From Cordilura impudica (taxonomy: Eukaryota > Arthropoda > Insecta > Diptera > Scathophagidae): a stretch of 64,000 nucleotides of DNA. Positions 45,086 through 56,610 of the stretch are shown piece by piece. The notes beneath the pieces were generated by a model. That model searched no databases and had not been told where the DNA came from. It worked only from the letters and a program-made list of their open reading frames with translations. Within the stretch, counting starts at the first letter, position 1. The number at the start of each line of letters is the position of its first letter. The stretch is taken from NCBI GenBank assembly GCA_963682025.1, contig OY821521.1, positions 51,576,807-51,640,806 of the forward strand, read 5' to 3'. The translations under genes and the position numbers were made by a program.

Positions 45086-47126
45086 TAGGGATTGCAAATT
45101 TTGATGAAAATAAAAAAATCGGAATTCGGAATTCGAAATTAAATATTCTCGGAATTCGGTCGAATTATGAAATATAAACATAAAATTATTGTACACAAAT
45201 TCAATTAGTACAGAAACATTCTGATATGGCTTATCATTTAATAATAAAAAAATATAAAATTATTGTTTTGTTTGCTTAAAATATGCTCTGAGGAAGCAGA
45301 GATCACTTAAAGCTGCGTCTCCGAGTCTCGATCGAACGTTTGTACAAAAGTTCCCTGCAATTGAGAAAACTCGCTCGGACTCTACGCTCGATGGCGGAAT
45401 CGAAATCAAACATGAGTAGACGGACTTTAATATTTTGCCACGAACGCCGTTCTCTTCAAAGAATTTCATTTCAGATTTAATTTTTGAAATTAAGCTCCGA
45501 TTTGTTATTTGTTGGGTTGAGCTGGACGATATGTTGGACGATAAATTCAATTGAATTTTGTTTTACAACTTTTGCATCAACGACTGGGGATTAGTTTGTT
45601 CTTCCGACATCACTTCTACCACATCGTCAGCTTCTGACTGCTCACCTGAGGAAGTTTCCATGTTGGTGTTAAATATCAATCTTTGTGCAAAGCTTTCAAT
45701 AACTTCGCCTATTGTATTTTTCAATGGTCTAGTGAAAGATTCGTGTATCTCACTTTTTCCGCCATTGTGTAAATATTGAAGAGTTCCAGACACATTTGTT
45801 CGTCTTTGGCTTATTCGGTCTTCTAATTTGTTCTTCAATTTTAGTGAAAGTTCATCAGATCCGAAATTCTCAAGCATAAAAGACAATGCTGCATCAGCTG
45901 AAAGCAGATTTGCATCTTCTCGACAAAGGGCGTCAACAGTAAGCTTCACTGGGAGAAGTGCAGAGATGATATTTTTAATCGACGAAATTTCAGCATCTAG
46001 AATAACGATGCAATGTCAATCAATTCTTTTCTAACACAGCTTTTTGGTTGGTATAACGTCAACGTGTTCCTCATCCTTTGATTCCTCGAAGTAACTTCCT
46101 TGTTCTTCTACACTAATATTTGCTATATCTGTGTGAGCCACCAATTCAGTTGTATTTGAATTATTATACAGAACATTAATTTCAGCTAAATGTATCGCGT
46201 GTGCGAAGCACAACTGCTGATTACATGGTAAAAGCCGTCCAACTTTGTGCATCACAGCTGCCCCATCAGTTGTTATGGACGTAATATCTTTATCAATATC
46301 TAAATTGTTATCTTGCAATGTGGTTTTCAGGGCCGTAATGCATTTCTCTGCAGGGAAACGTCCTTCAACACGTACTAAATCTAAATTCCAAAACTATTTC
46401 TTGCCATGGACATTCACATTTAAATAACAATGGTTTCTTGATGATGTCCATTCATTTAGAGTTAGGCAGAATCGTGTTCCATTTTCTTTGAAACTAATAA
46501 AATCCTGCATCATTTTAGCACGCATTTTTTGTGCGTATTCTAAAACCATTTTGCGAATTGAGTTAGGTGATTTTGGTAATATATAACCTCGAGCGCCTCT
46601 AACCAAAAATAAATTTCTCAAATTGATAGACGTACAAAAAACTTTTAATGGGATATTATCCAAGGCACACATTCGTGATACGATTGCACGCTGCTTTCTG
46701 GAACTTCATCTTGCACGACATCACGTTTTGATACATTAATATTGTGTATTGTTCTTAAATGCGTGTGCTGCGGCGTTGTCATTGAACCAGCGGTTTTTAC
46801 TATTTCATTACATATTTTACATTTTGCTGTTAGTTTTTTTGATCCTCTCAAAAAATGAATCCAAACAGAATTTTGATTTTTACATTGCTTTGTGTATTCC
46901 GCATAACTTTCTTCTGGTGACATTTTAGGATGTACTATTAACAATAATTTAATATCTTAAACAAACGACCAAAAATTGACATTTTATTTTCAATAAAGAC
47001 CAAAAAAAAAAAAAGACAAAATTGACATTTTATTTTTAATTAATTTAAATTCGGAATTCGCTGGGAAATTTTCGGAATTCGAAACTGAATTTGTGAAAAC
47101 GAATTCCGGGATTCTTGCAATCCCTA
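45086..47126 (-). mobile_element. hAT transposon, 2041 bp, with 8-bp TSD
   Basis: The termini are inverted: TAGGGATTGCAA at both ends. GTTGTATA flanks each side (45078-45085, 47127-47134), the 8-bp duplication typical of hAT. Many GGAATTCG words lie within 80 bp of both ends (45119-45160, 47048-47108), probably transposase-binding subterminal repeats. The encoded transposase (45260-46944, minus) is broken, so the element is dead unless mobilised by another copy. Confidence 0.9.
45260..46944 (-). pseudogene. hAT transposase, broken
   Basis: From an ATG at 46944: VWIHFLRGSKKLTAKCKICN with QHTHLRTIH is a BED-type zinc finger (CxxC..HxxxxH). A frame change near 46660 leads to LPKSPNSIRKMVLEYAQKMR and RFCLTLNEWTSSRNHCYLNV. 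A TAG at 46394-46396 interrupts, then TTDGAAVMHKVGRLLPCNQQ and LCFAHAIHLAEI (catalytic Asp and C..H motif). Two stops near 46031 and 46010 mark a likely internal deletion, since the stretch usual between C..H and the C-terminal helices is short. Then LTVDALCREDANLLSADAAL follows. After a TAA (45563-45565) the hAT dimerisation domain reads IPPSSVESERVFSIAGNFCT and RSRLGDAALSDLCFLRAYF, with the catalytic Glu in SVESERVFS. Confidence 0.9.
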
Positions 47127-47314
47127 GTTGTATACTTATTATTCGCAATTCTTTACAATTAAACAACTGTTTTTAAATTTTATAGTACATATTAAAAAAA
47201 AAACCGTGTTTTGCCTCTACTGAAAATTTGTAAATTTTGAGTTGACTCGCTTTAGAGGTACAGGTGCGATATGTATATTATTTTGTAATTTAATATATGT
47301 ATGTATGTACATTA

Positions 47315-48026
47315 GGGCGGGTCGATTTGTAGGGAAACAAAAAAATCGCTCAAGTGACAAGGAAAATCATATTCTAGGGATCAAAATAAGAAACTTTGCC
47401 CGAGGAACCATACCTCTAAAACGAATTCTGATGTCCCGACTTTTGATTTTCTGTCTGTCTGTCATGGTGCAACCCCATTCCCCCTCAAGCAATTGATCTG
47501 AAATTTGACCCATAATCTTTTTGTGACTACAGCTTAATTTTGGGGTAGTCACGCAGAGTCACGCATAGTCACGCATAGTTACGGTTATTTAAAGTTATTT
47601 ACCCTCATCCTATCGATCTTTTTGAATAACATAACATAGTCAAGGCGTATGATTATTATTTTTTAGCAGAGTAGAAGATACGTATACGTATGAGTGTTCA
47701 TTTTAATATTAAATCAAACATAGTCAGCCCAATTCTAAACAAAAATGGTGATTTTTTGAAATGTTTGTATGGGGAACCCCCCAGGGGGTTCCAGGGGCTG
47801 TGCCACTGGCATGGGTGGGTCGGCCCTCAAAAGTTAGTGGGGGGTCGATCATACATTTGGACTCGATTGGGGCACTCTAAATGGGTTAAATTGAGACAGA
47901 CAGACAGACAGGTCAAAATTCGGGACATCAGAATTCGTTTTATGTTTCCTCGGGAAAAGTTTCTTATTTTTATCCCTAGAATACGATTTTCATTCACACT
48001 TGGGCGATTTTTAAATCGACCCGCCC
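47315..48026. mobile_element. 712-bp TIR element with about 120-bp TIRs and one 123-bp minisatellite unit
   Basis: The left end starts GGGCGGGTCGATTTGTAGGG. The right end, inverted, starts GGGCGGGTCGATTTAAAAAT, and both continue to ATTCTAGGGAT..AATAAGAAACTTT..CGAATTCTGATGTCCCGA. The interior holds GGTAGTCACGCAGAGTCACG and relatives (47543-47583), matching the 123-bp units at 18925-19416. It also holds a GC-rich near-palindrome (47773-47792). The flanks show no matching duplication; the right flank is a LINE 3' fragment, so the original flank may be rearranged. Non-coding. Confidence 0.65.
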
Positions 48027-48686
48027 AACTAAATATATTAGTCTCTAAGGACATTTGTAATTCCATAGACTTTAAATAAATAAATAAATTAAAAATTTTA
48101 AAAAAAATTAAGCAAATGCTACAAATTTAGAATAACAACAATAACAAGAACAACATAGAAAAAACATATTTTTTTATATTTTCATTGAAATCTCAGGACT
48201 TATTGAACCGCTTTGGATAATTTTAAATAGCAACCTACTCAGGATATCAATGAATCATCTTCACTAAAAATTAGGAACCCAGCTGACCAATCGACAACGT
48301 GATCATGATTTTCACAGACGGACAGATGGACATCGCTCTTTCAGCTCCGCTTGTTATAAGGCTCATATTTTATGGGATACAGGTTTTTTCTTGTAATTAT
48401 TACAAACGGACTGTTGTGGAGGCTATAAAAAACTTTTGTTGTTTACAAAAATTTATCCTTTGTGCTTAAATTGGTTTCCTATTTGTTACCACAATTATCC
48501 CATCAAATATTGTCAATTTTTTAATTAAATACGAAGTAACGTTTAGCTTACATACAATCTGATGTTTTTGGTTTTCTTTTCCACAATCACCACTAATCAA
48601 ATTTTCTAAACTCCTCACCTTTTTCATAGTCATCCACAAAAACCAAAAACTTCCGTTTCTCATGTTTGCTAAATCCTTTCTATGTA
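48027..48686 (+). repeat. Direct repeat A, first copy (660 bp), starting with a LINE 3' fragment
   Basis: It starts AACTAAATATATTAGTCTCT; its first 60 bp match the 3' end of the LINE at 13 kb (CATAGACTTTAAATAAATAA, inverted there). After that come unique sequence and a CAGACGGACAGATGG run (48316-48330) resembling a decayed HINE. It ends TAAATCCTTTCTATG. The second copy begins 1510 bp further and I see no difference between them. Confidence 0.85.
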
Positions 48687-49539
48687 TATCGCACCTGTAC
48701 CTCTAAAGTGAGTCAACTCAAAATTTTTCAATTTTCACTTTTTGCAAGAAAACGATACACAGTGGTCCTATCTATCCACTGTAAAAATCTTACATCGATT
48801 TTTCTAGCCTTTCGCAAAGACATGTTTTGAGTTCCACTCGAAAGAATTGTTACTTTTGCTGATCACTGAAAAAATCGCAAAAACAACTACTGTTGTATAT
48901 AGGGATTGCAAATTTTGATGAAAATAAAAAAATCGGAATTCGGAATTCGAAATTAAATATTCTCGGAATTCGGTCGAATTATGAAATATAAACATAAAAT
49001 TATTGTACACAAATTCAATTAGTACAGAAACATTCTGATATGGCTTATCATTTAATAATAAAAAAATATAAAATTATTGTTTTGTTTGCTTAAAATATGC
49101 TCTGAGGAAGCAGAGATCACTTAAAGCTGCGTCTCCGAGTCTCGATCGAACGTTTGTACAAAAGTTCCCTGCAATTGAGAAAACTCGCTCGGACTCTACG
49201 CTCGATGGCGGAATCGAAATCAAACATGAGTAGACGGACTTTAATATTTTGCCACGAACGCCGTTCTCTTCAAAGAATTTCATTTCAGATTTAATTTTTG
49301 AAATTAAGCTCCGATTTGTTATTTGTTGGGTTGAGCTGGACGATATGTTGGACGATAAATTCAATTGAATTTTGTTTTACAACTTTTGCATCAACGACTG
49401 GGGATTAGTTTGTTCTTCCGACATCACTTCTACCACATCGTCAGCTTCTGACTGCTCGCCTGAGGAAGTTTCCATGTTGGTGTTAAATATCAATCTTTGT
49501 GCAAAGCTTTCAATAACTTCGCCTATTGTATTTTTCAAC
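48684..49539 (-). mobile_element. Copied fragment of MITE M4 plus hAT left end
   Basis: This 856-bp stretch repeats 44868-45723 (M4 left end, hAT left TIR and the C-terminal 255 codons of the hAT) with about two base differences. It stops in mid-gene (GCCTATTGTATTTTTCAA) and lacks all right ends. Both junctions show 3-bp overlap (ATG and CAA). The dimerisation-domain frame is therefore present twice in the window. Confidence 0.9.
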
Positions 49540-50193
49540 TAAATATATTAGTCTCTAAGGACATTTGTAATTCCATAGACTTTAAATAAATAAATAAATT
49601 AAAAATTTTAAAAAAAATTAAGCAAATGCTACAAATTTAGAATAACAACAATAACAAGAACAACATAGAAAAAACATATTTTTTTATATTTTCATTGAAA
49701 TCTCAGGACTTATTGAACCGCTTTGGATAATTTTAAATAGCAACCTACTCAGGATATCAATGAATCATCTTCACTAAAAATTAGGAACCCAGCTGACCAA
49801 TCGACAACGTGATCATGATTTTCACAGACGGACAGATGGACATCGCTCTTTCAGCTCCGCTTGTTATAAGGCTCATATTTTATGGGATACAGGTTTTTTC
49901 TTGTAATTATTACAAACGGACTGTTGTGGAGGCTATAAAAAACTTTTGTTGTTTACAAAAATTTATCCTTTGTGCTTAAATTGGTTTCCTATTTGTTACC
50001 ACAATTATCCCATCAAATATTGTCAATTTTTTAATTAAATACGAAGTAACGTTTAGCTTACATACAATCTGATGTTTTTGGTTTTCTTTTCCACAATCAC
50101 CACTAATCAAATTTTCTAAACTCCTCACCTTTTTCATAGTCATCCACAAAAACCAAAAACTTCCGTTTCTCATGTTTGCTAAATCCTTTCTAT
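49537..50193 (+). repeat. Direct repeat A, second copy
   Basis: Repeat of 48027-48683 at a distance of 1510 bp, from CAACTAAATATATTAG to TTTCTATG, after which the sequence leads into GTGGGGAAAGACCGG instead of M4. Near identity implies a very recent duplication or an assembly duplicate. Confidence 0.85.
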
Positions 50194-50340
50194 GGTGGGG
50201 AAAGACCGGTGGGGATGGTGGTAATATGCTTTGAGTTTTTCAACACTTCCTTTTGCTGCCTTCACTTTTCCGGCTGGATTCAACAGTTTATCGCGTGCTA
50301 AAGTAATGAGTTGCCCTCAATATCATGGAGTTATGTGGGT
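50194..50340 (-). CDS. Possible exon in a less AT-rich block (weak)
   Basis: On the minus strand a frame of about 45 codons is open: LITLARDKLLNPAGKVKAAK, GSVEKLKAYYHHPHRSFPTI. The base composition is clearly higher in G+C than the surroundings and no repeat covers it. However, no ATG, convincing acceptor or donor bounds it, and I recognise no domain. It could be a host exon, a decayed gene piece or chance. Confidence 0.2.
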
Positions 50341-51340
50341 CGTCGTATAAGGTTTTTCTTAGCTTTCGTTTCTTTGCCTTTTAATATGCAGGTGTGTAAC
50401 GTTTAAATGCTAAACAAACTCAAAAATTATTTGAAATCAATTTTTATTATACTCGTATCCTTTTGCGGTTGCTTACTTACAGCGACCAGGAGAGAAGGCC
50501 ACTAAGTTCATAGTCACGTTATCGTTTGTCCCAGTAATTTGTATTACAAAGACGACACTAGCAAGTGTTTGAAATGAAATGTGCCTTTTTGTGTTCGAAG
50601 TAGATAACGTTCACGGCTATATATGTATGTAATTCCTATTATAGTGGGTAATTGTGTGTGCTTGCTTATGAAAGCTAATTAATCTAATTTTATTTTTTAG
50701 TTTTAAGGTTAGTATTTGAAGCATCTAAATAAACATAAATATTAAAGAATTGTATAAACTTATAAAAGAATAAACTTTTGTTAATTTAAAAGAAATTTGT
50801 TAGAGAGAGAGAGATAGAGAAAGAAAATGTGCAAAGAAGTGATTATTACTTTAAGGGTATTCACTGTTGTATGTGTCGTATGTGCTAAAATTATACAACA
50901 GTTGTATAATTATTGTTGATATTTTCCATACAAGAAAATTATACAACAATGCAACGTTACCAGGTATGTTTTTGTGGTGTACTATGTGATCAGCTGTTAT
51001 TTGTTTACAATTTAATCAGTTTTTATTGTTTATTCCAAATGTTTTTTTGCACGTTTCATGTAAATATTGTGACAAAAATGGTACAAATAAAAAAAACATG
51101 GAAGGAAATATATTAAGGTTTTTGTATAGGAGGACAATTATTTTGCTTTCATTTGATTCACTCGTATTTTTTCAGATTGTATTATATGAATATACGACAG
51201 GTTGTTTACATATATACTATTTTATGTCTTGTATTTCTTTACAACATACAAATTTAGTACACCTTCTGAATTCCCTAATTGTTACAATTTGACAAATGTT
51301 TTGTTAAGCAGTGTTGCTCTTTTAGCATATTTTCTGCAAG
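50341..51340. other. No supported gene
   Basis: Unique-looking AT-rich DNA with a GAGAGAGAGATAGAGA run (50805-50820). A near-perfect palindrome sits at about 50890-50914 (AATTATACAA / TTGTATAATT around CAG). The three overlapping short open frames at 50913-51384 share no motif and cross into a HINE. Confidence 0.45.
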
Positions 51341-52132
51341 GTCGGTCTAGACCGACTATACGATACCTTATACCATGTGTTTAGAGACCCTATCTCTTAG
51401 GCCAAACTAACTGGACATAGAAAATAAGATAAACCAAATTTGAGTGGGATTTTTATTAATTTTTTTGGCTGCTGATATGAAAAAGTTCATATCGAATGCT
51501 ATATCTATATGGGCACTAGGCCTAAAATTGGACCGATTCTGATTATGTTTGGTAAAGTCTCTTGTATTTTGCAAAAATATATACAAAAGAAATTTGAAAA
51601 GAATCAGTGCAATATTTTTGTTTTTTGATAGATTTAAGTGCAGATCTGGAAGCAGCTCTACATGGGGCCTATAAGTAAGGGTTGTCCCATAGGGACAATT
51701 TTTGGACTACTCATTAATAGATATAATAAACGCATACAAACCCAATTTGAGTAAGATCTATACGACCATTTGGATCTCAATTTATGTCGATTTCATAGGG
51801 GTCATTTGTATTGGGGCTAGGTCTGAACATGGACCGATTTTCACCAATTTCAATTGCGTTCATCCTATGGCCGATAAAAGCTTATTACCAAATTTCATCA
51901 AAATATATTCATATTTGCGAGCTGCAGTTTGATTACAAGCTTTACATGGACACACAGACGGATGGACAGACGGGCGGACACACGGACGGACATCGTTAAA
52001 TCGAAGCAGATAGTGATTATGATTCGATCGGTATAATAAAAGATGGGTCTAGGTCAAATATTTTTGGTAGTTACAAACAGCAGCACAAAGTCATTATACC
52101 CAAACCACATAGTGGTATAGGGTATAAAAATT
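51341..52132 (+). mobile_element. HINE-A copy A12
   Basis: Starts within the palindrome (GTCGGTCTAGACCGACTATA), so the outermost bases are lost. It carries GGACAGACGGGCGGACACACGGACGG (51965-51990 region) and ends CCACATAGTGG, GGTATAGGGTATAAAAA. The 18-bp satellite begins about 180 bp further right. Confidence 0.8.
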
Positions 52133-52309
52133 GTAAAAAAAAAAAAATTTGTTAGGTTCTGGGATCACTTTTGAGGAAATTTTCAAAACCTAAGAATTTA
52201 TCGCAAAAAATTCTTATTTTCGATCTATATCATTTTAATTATGAGAGTTTATTATTGCTACAGAAAAATATGGGTTGTATGGGTCCTAAGTCGCCCCTTA
52301 AAATGATGA

Positions 52310-55300
52310 AAAAGGTACTTTTGAAGAAAAGTAGTTTTTAAGAAATGCACTTTTTTTAGGAATGGTACACTTTTTAAGAAAATTTACTTTTGCTAAGAAA
52401 AATTTAATTTTAAGAAAAGATACTTTTTGTAAGAACAGGCACTTTTATAAGAAAATTTACTTTTTTAAGAACTACTAATTTAAGAAAGGGAAGCTTTTTT
52501 AAGAAAGGTACTTATTTAAGAAACGGCACTTTTAAAAAAGGCCCTTTTATTAAGAAAAGCCACTTTTATTAAGAAAAAACACTTTTATTGAGAAAATGTA
52601 CTTTTGAATAATAGATGCTATTTAAAAAAATTCAGTTTTTGAAAATTTACTTTTTTAAGAAAAAGTAGTTCTTTAAAAAGATGTACTTTTTTAAAAAGAT
52701 GTACTTTTTTAAGAAAAAGTAAATTTTTAAGAAAATTAAATTTTTTAAGTAAATGTACTTTTTTAAGAAGAGATACATTTCTAAGAAAAGGCACTTTTAT
52801 TTAGAATATTTTATTAAGAAAATGTACTTTTTAAGAATAGGTACTTTTTAAGATAAAGTACTTTAAAAAATAAAAGACCTTTTTAAAGATAAGATATTTT
52901 GTAAAAAAAGGTATTTTTTAAGAAAACATACTTTTTAAGAAAATCGACTCTTTTCAAGAAAGGATGATTAAGAAAACGTGTTTCTTCAAGTTTTTTTTAA
53001 AGAAAAAGTACTAATTTAAAGAGAGATACTTTTTTAAGAAAATGCTGTTTTTACGAAAAGGTGTTGTTAAGAAAATTTACAAATTTTTTAAAATGTTCTT
53101 TTTGAATAATATATATGCTTTTTAAGAAAATGTACTTTTTTAAGAAAATTTACTTTTTAAAGAAAATAAACTTTTTTAAAAAGGCCACTTTTTTAAAGAA
53201 AGGGTACTTTTTTTTTAAGAAAATTTACTTTTTCAAGAAAATGTAGTTTTTAAGAGAAGTACTACTTTAAGAAGAGCTAAGTTTTTAAAGAAAAGGTTCT
53301 TTTTTGCGAAAAGGTATTTTTTTTAAGAATATGTACTTTTTTAAGAAAATGAACCTTTTTTAAGAAAAGGTACTTATTTAAGAAACGGTACTTTTTTAAA
53401 AAGACCCTTTTGTTAAGAAAAGCCACTTTTATTAAGAAAATGTACTTTTGAATAATAGATGCTATTTAAAAAAAAAATCACTTTTAAGGAAAATTTACTT
53501 TTTTAAGAAAAAGTAGTTCTTTAACAAATGGTACTTTTTTAAAAAGATGTACTTTTTTAAGAAAAAGTAAATTTTTAAGAAAATTTAAATTTTTAAGAAA
53601 ATTTAATTTTTAAAGTAAATGTACTTTTTTAAGTACAGGTACATTTCTAAGAAAAGACACTTTTATTTAGAAAATTTTATTAAGAAAATGTACTTTTTAA
53701 GAATAGGTACTTTTTAAGATAAAGTACTTCTAAAATAAAATTGACTTTTTTAAGAATAAATACTTTTTTAAGAAAAGGTATTTTTTAAGAAAACATACTT
53801 TTTAAGAAAATCGACTCTTTTCAAGAAAGGATGATTAAAGAAACGTGTTTCTTCAAGTTTTTTTTTTTAAGAAAAAGTACTAATTTAAAGAGAGGTACTT
53901 TTTAAGAAAATTTTCCTTTTACGAAAAGGTTTTGTTAAGAAAATTTACTATTTCTTAAAAATGTACTTTTTGAATAATAGATGCTTTTTAAGAAAAGGTA
54001 CTTTTTTTAAAGAAAATTAATTTTTTTTAAAAATGTCACTTTTTTTAAGAAAATGTCACTTTATTTAAGAAAATTTACTTTTTCAAGAAAATGTAGTTTA
54101 TAAAAAAGTACTGATTTAAGAAGAGCTAAATTTTTAAGAAAAGGTTCTTACGAAAAGGTATTTTTTTAAGAAAATGTACTTTTTTTAAGAATATATACTT
54201 TTTTAGAAGAGGTAATTTTTCAAGAAAGGGTAATTTTTCACGAAAAGGTTCTTTTTCATGAAACGGCACTTTTTTTAAGGAAAGGTACTATTTTAAGAAA
54301 GAGTACTTTAAAAAAGGAACTTTTTAATGTTTTTTTTTTAATAAAATTACTTTTTTTTTAGAAAATTTACTTTTTAAGAAAAGGTATATTTCTAAGAAGA
54401 AGTTTTCATTAAAGAATGTGAACTTATTTAAAACAGACACTTTTTTATGAAAACGTACTTATTTAAGGAGAGGTATTTTTAAAAATGTGTTCTTTTTACG
54501 AAAACGTTTTGCTAAGAAAATTTACTATTTTTTAAAAATGTTCTTTTTGAATAATAGATGCTTTTTAAGAAAAGGTACTTTTTTAAGAAAATTTACTTTT
54601 TTAAGAAAATGCATTTTTCTAAGAAAAGGTCAGTTTTTGTAAAGAAAAGGAAATGAGTATTTAAGAAAAATAGTAATTTAAGAAGTGCTAAGTTTTTCAA
54701 GAAAAGGTATTTTTTAAAAGAAAATGTACTGTTTTAAGAAAAGATACTTTTTTAGAAGAGATAATTTTTCAAGAAAGTGTTATTTTTCACGAAAAGGTTT
54801 TTTTTCAAGAAACGTAAGTTTTTTAAGAAAGAGTACTTTAAAAAAGGAACTTCTTCACATTCTTTTAAAACAATTTTTTTAAAGAAAATTTCCTTTTTAA
54901 TAAAAGGTATATTTTTAAGAAGTTCTTATCAAAGAATGTAGCAAGCACACATTCTTTGATACACACATTCTTTGATATACACATTCTTTGACACTTTTTA
55001 TGAAAAGGTACTTGTTTCTAAGAAAAAGTTTTTTTTTTAGAAAATGTACCTTTTTAAAAGAAGGTACTTTAGAAAAGTATTTCTTTTATTAAAAAGTTTT
55101 TTTTTAATTTCATGTTTTATGAAAACCTACTTTTTCAGAAAAGTATTTTTTTTTTTAAAGAAAAGGTACTTTTTTGAAAAAGGTACTTTTTTAACAAAAT
55201 ATTCTTTTATCAAAGCAGTGACTCTTTATTGAAAATAGGGACTTTTGAAAAAAATTTAATTATTAATAAAAAGTTTTTTAGAAGAGATATTTGTATAAGA

Positions 55301-56610
55301 AAACATACTTATCTAAGAAAACGTATTGTTTGAAGGAAATTAAAATTACCTTTTTTAAGAAATTTTAATTTTTAAGGTAAGGTATTTTTTAAGAAAAAGT
55401 TCTTGTTAAAATAATGGGCTCTTTAAAAAAATACTCTTCTCAAGAAAAGGTAATTTTTTAAGAAATGTTACTTTTAAGAGAATAAACTTTTTACTAAAAA
55501 GTTTATTTTTTAATATTTAAAGAAAATTTACTTTTATCCACAGAGGCACTTTTTAAAAGAAAGTCTTTTTTGAAGAAAAAGTACTTATTAAGAAAAAGTT
55601 TTTTTTTTAAAGAAAAGCTACATATCTAATAAAATGTATTTTCTAAAGAAAATTATATTTTTAGTAAAAGTACCTTTACCTTTTAAAAGCTTTTATTAAA
55701 TAAAGGGCACTTTTTTAAAATAAAAACGCTTTTTCTTCAAGAAAAGGTACTTTTTAAGACATGTTACTTTTAAGAGAATTTAATTTTTACAAAGTAGCAT
55801 TTTAATGTACCATTTTTAATGTATGTAATTTTTATTAAAAATATTTTTTTAATTAACTTTTTAAAAAAATCTACTTTTTAGAATTTTTTAAAGAAAAAGT
55901 ACTTACTAAAGAAAATTTACTTTTATCAAGAAAGGCACTTTTTTTTTAAAAAGGTACATTTTCAACAAAATGTTTATTTATCAAAAAAGGTAATTTTTTA
56001 AAATAGGAATTTTTTAAAGAATATGTATTTATTAAGAAAAAATTTTTTTAAGAAAAGGTAGTTTTTTAAGAAAAGGTGCTTATTTTATGCATTTTTTTTT
56101 TAAAGAAAATGTACTTTTTTAAGAAAAGATAAATTTTTAAGGAACTACTCTTTTGAGAAAAGGTACTTTTTTAAGAAAAAGTCCTTTTTAAGAAAAGTTA
56201 CTTTTTAAGAAAACGTACTTTGTAAAAAGAGGCGCTTTTTTAAGAAAATGTATTTTTGGAGAAAGGTGTTTTTTATAAAAAAAATAGTTTCTAAGAAAAA
56301 ACAATTTGTTAAGAAATGATACATTTTAGAAAGGAACTTTTTAAAGAAAATTTATTTTTTAAGAGAAACTTACTTTTTTGATATTTTAAGAAAAAGTGCT
56401 TTTCTAGGAAAAGTGCTTTTTAAGACAATTTAATTTTTTAACAAACTTTACTTTTTGCAGAAAAGGTACTTTTTTACAGAAAAGGTACTTTTTAAAGAAA
56501 ATTTATTTTACGAAGAAAATGTAATTCTTGAAGAAAAGGTACTTTTTAAAGAAAAAGGTATTTTTTTTGACACCAGGTGACTTTTTTAAGAAAAGTAAAT
56601 CGTCACAATT
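52310..56610. repeat. AAGAAAAGGTACTTTTTT satellite, 4.3 kb, with about 865-bp higher-order repeats
   Basis: About 200 degenerate units near 18-20 bp. Marker variants recur at long range. CTTATTTAAGAAACGG is at 52511 and 53373. TCGACTCTTTTCAAGAAAGG is at 52943 and 53811. TTTTTGAATAATAGATGCTT-like words are at about 53099, 53968 and 54546. The first two markers give periods of 862 and 868 bp, so a block of about 865 bp was duplicated as a whole, with a partial third copy. Near 54936-54985 there is a small ACACATTCTTTGATA triplication. Open frames rich in F-L-K-K are not genes. Confidence 0.9.

Larger units (their letters stand above)
44874..47270. mobile_element. MITE M4 (348 bp when empty) with 40-bp TIRs, containing a hAT element
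   Basis: The left end is ATCGCACCTGTACCTCTAAAG then TGAGTCAACTCAAAATTT. The right end, inverted, is the same with one change (CGAGTCAACTC). ATGTAT flanks both sides (44868-44873, 47271-47276), although the palindromic flank allows a shorter reading. The hAT at 45086-47126 lies inside. A second copy of the left end plus part of the hAT is at 48684-49539. Confidence 0.8.

Noticed and set aside
47690..48079. 129-codon frame across the 712-bp TIR element, with a complementary frame on the other strand
   Set aside because: It runs through the TIR and a LINE fragment, so it crosses element boundaries and cannot be one gene.
50880..50960. Possible MITE around the AATTATACAA/TTGTATAATT palindrome
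   Set aside because: I could not find a second terminus or a target duplication, so only the palindrome is noted.
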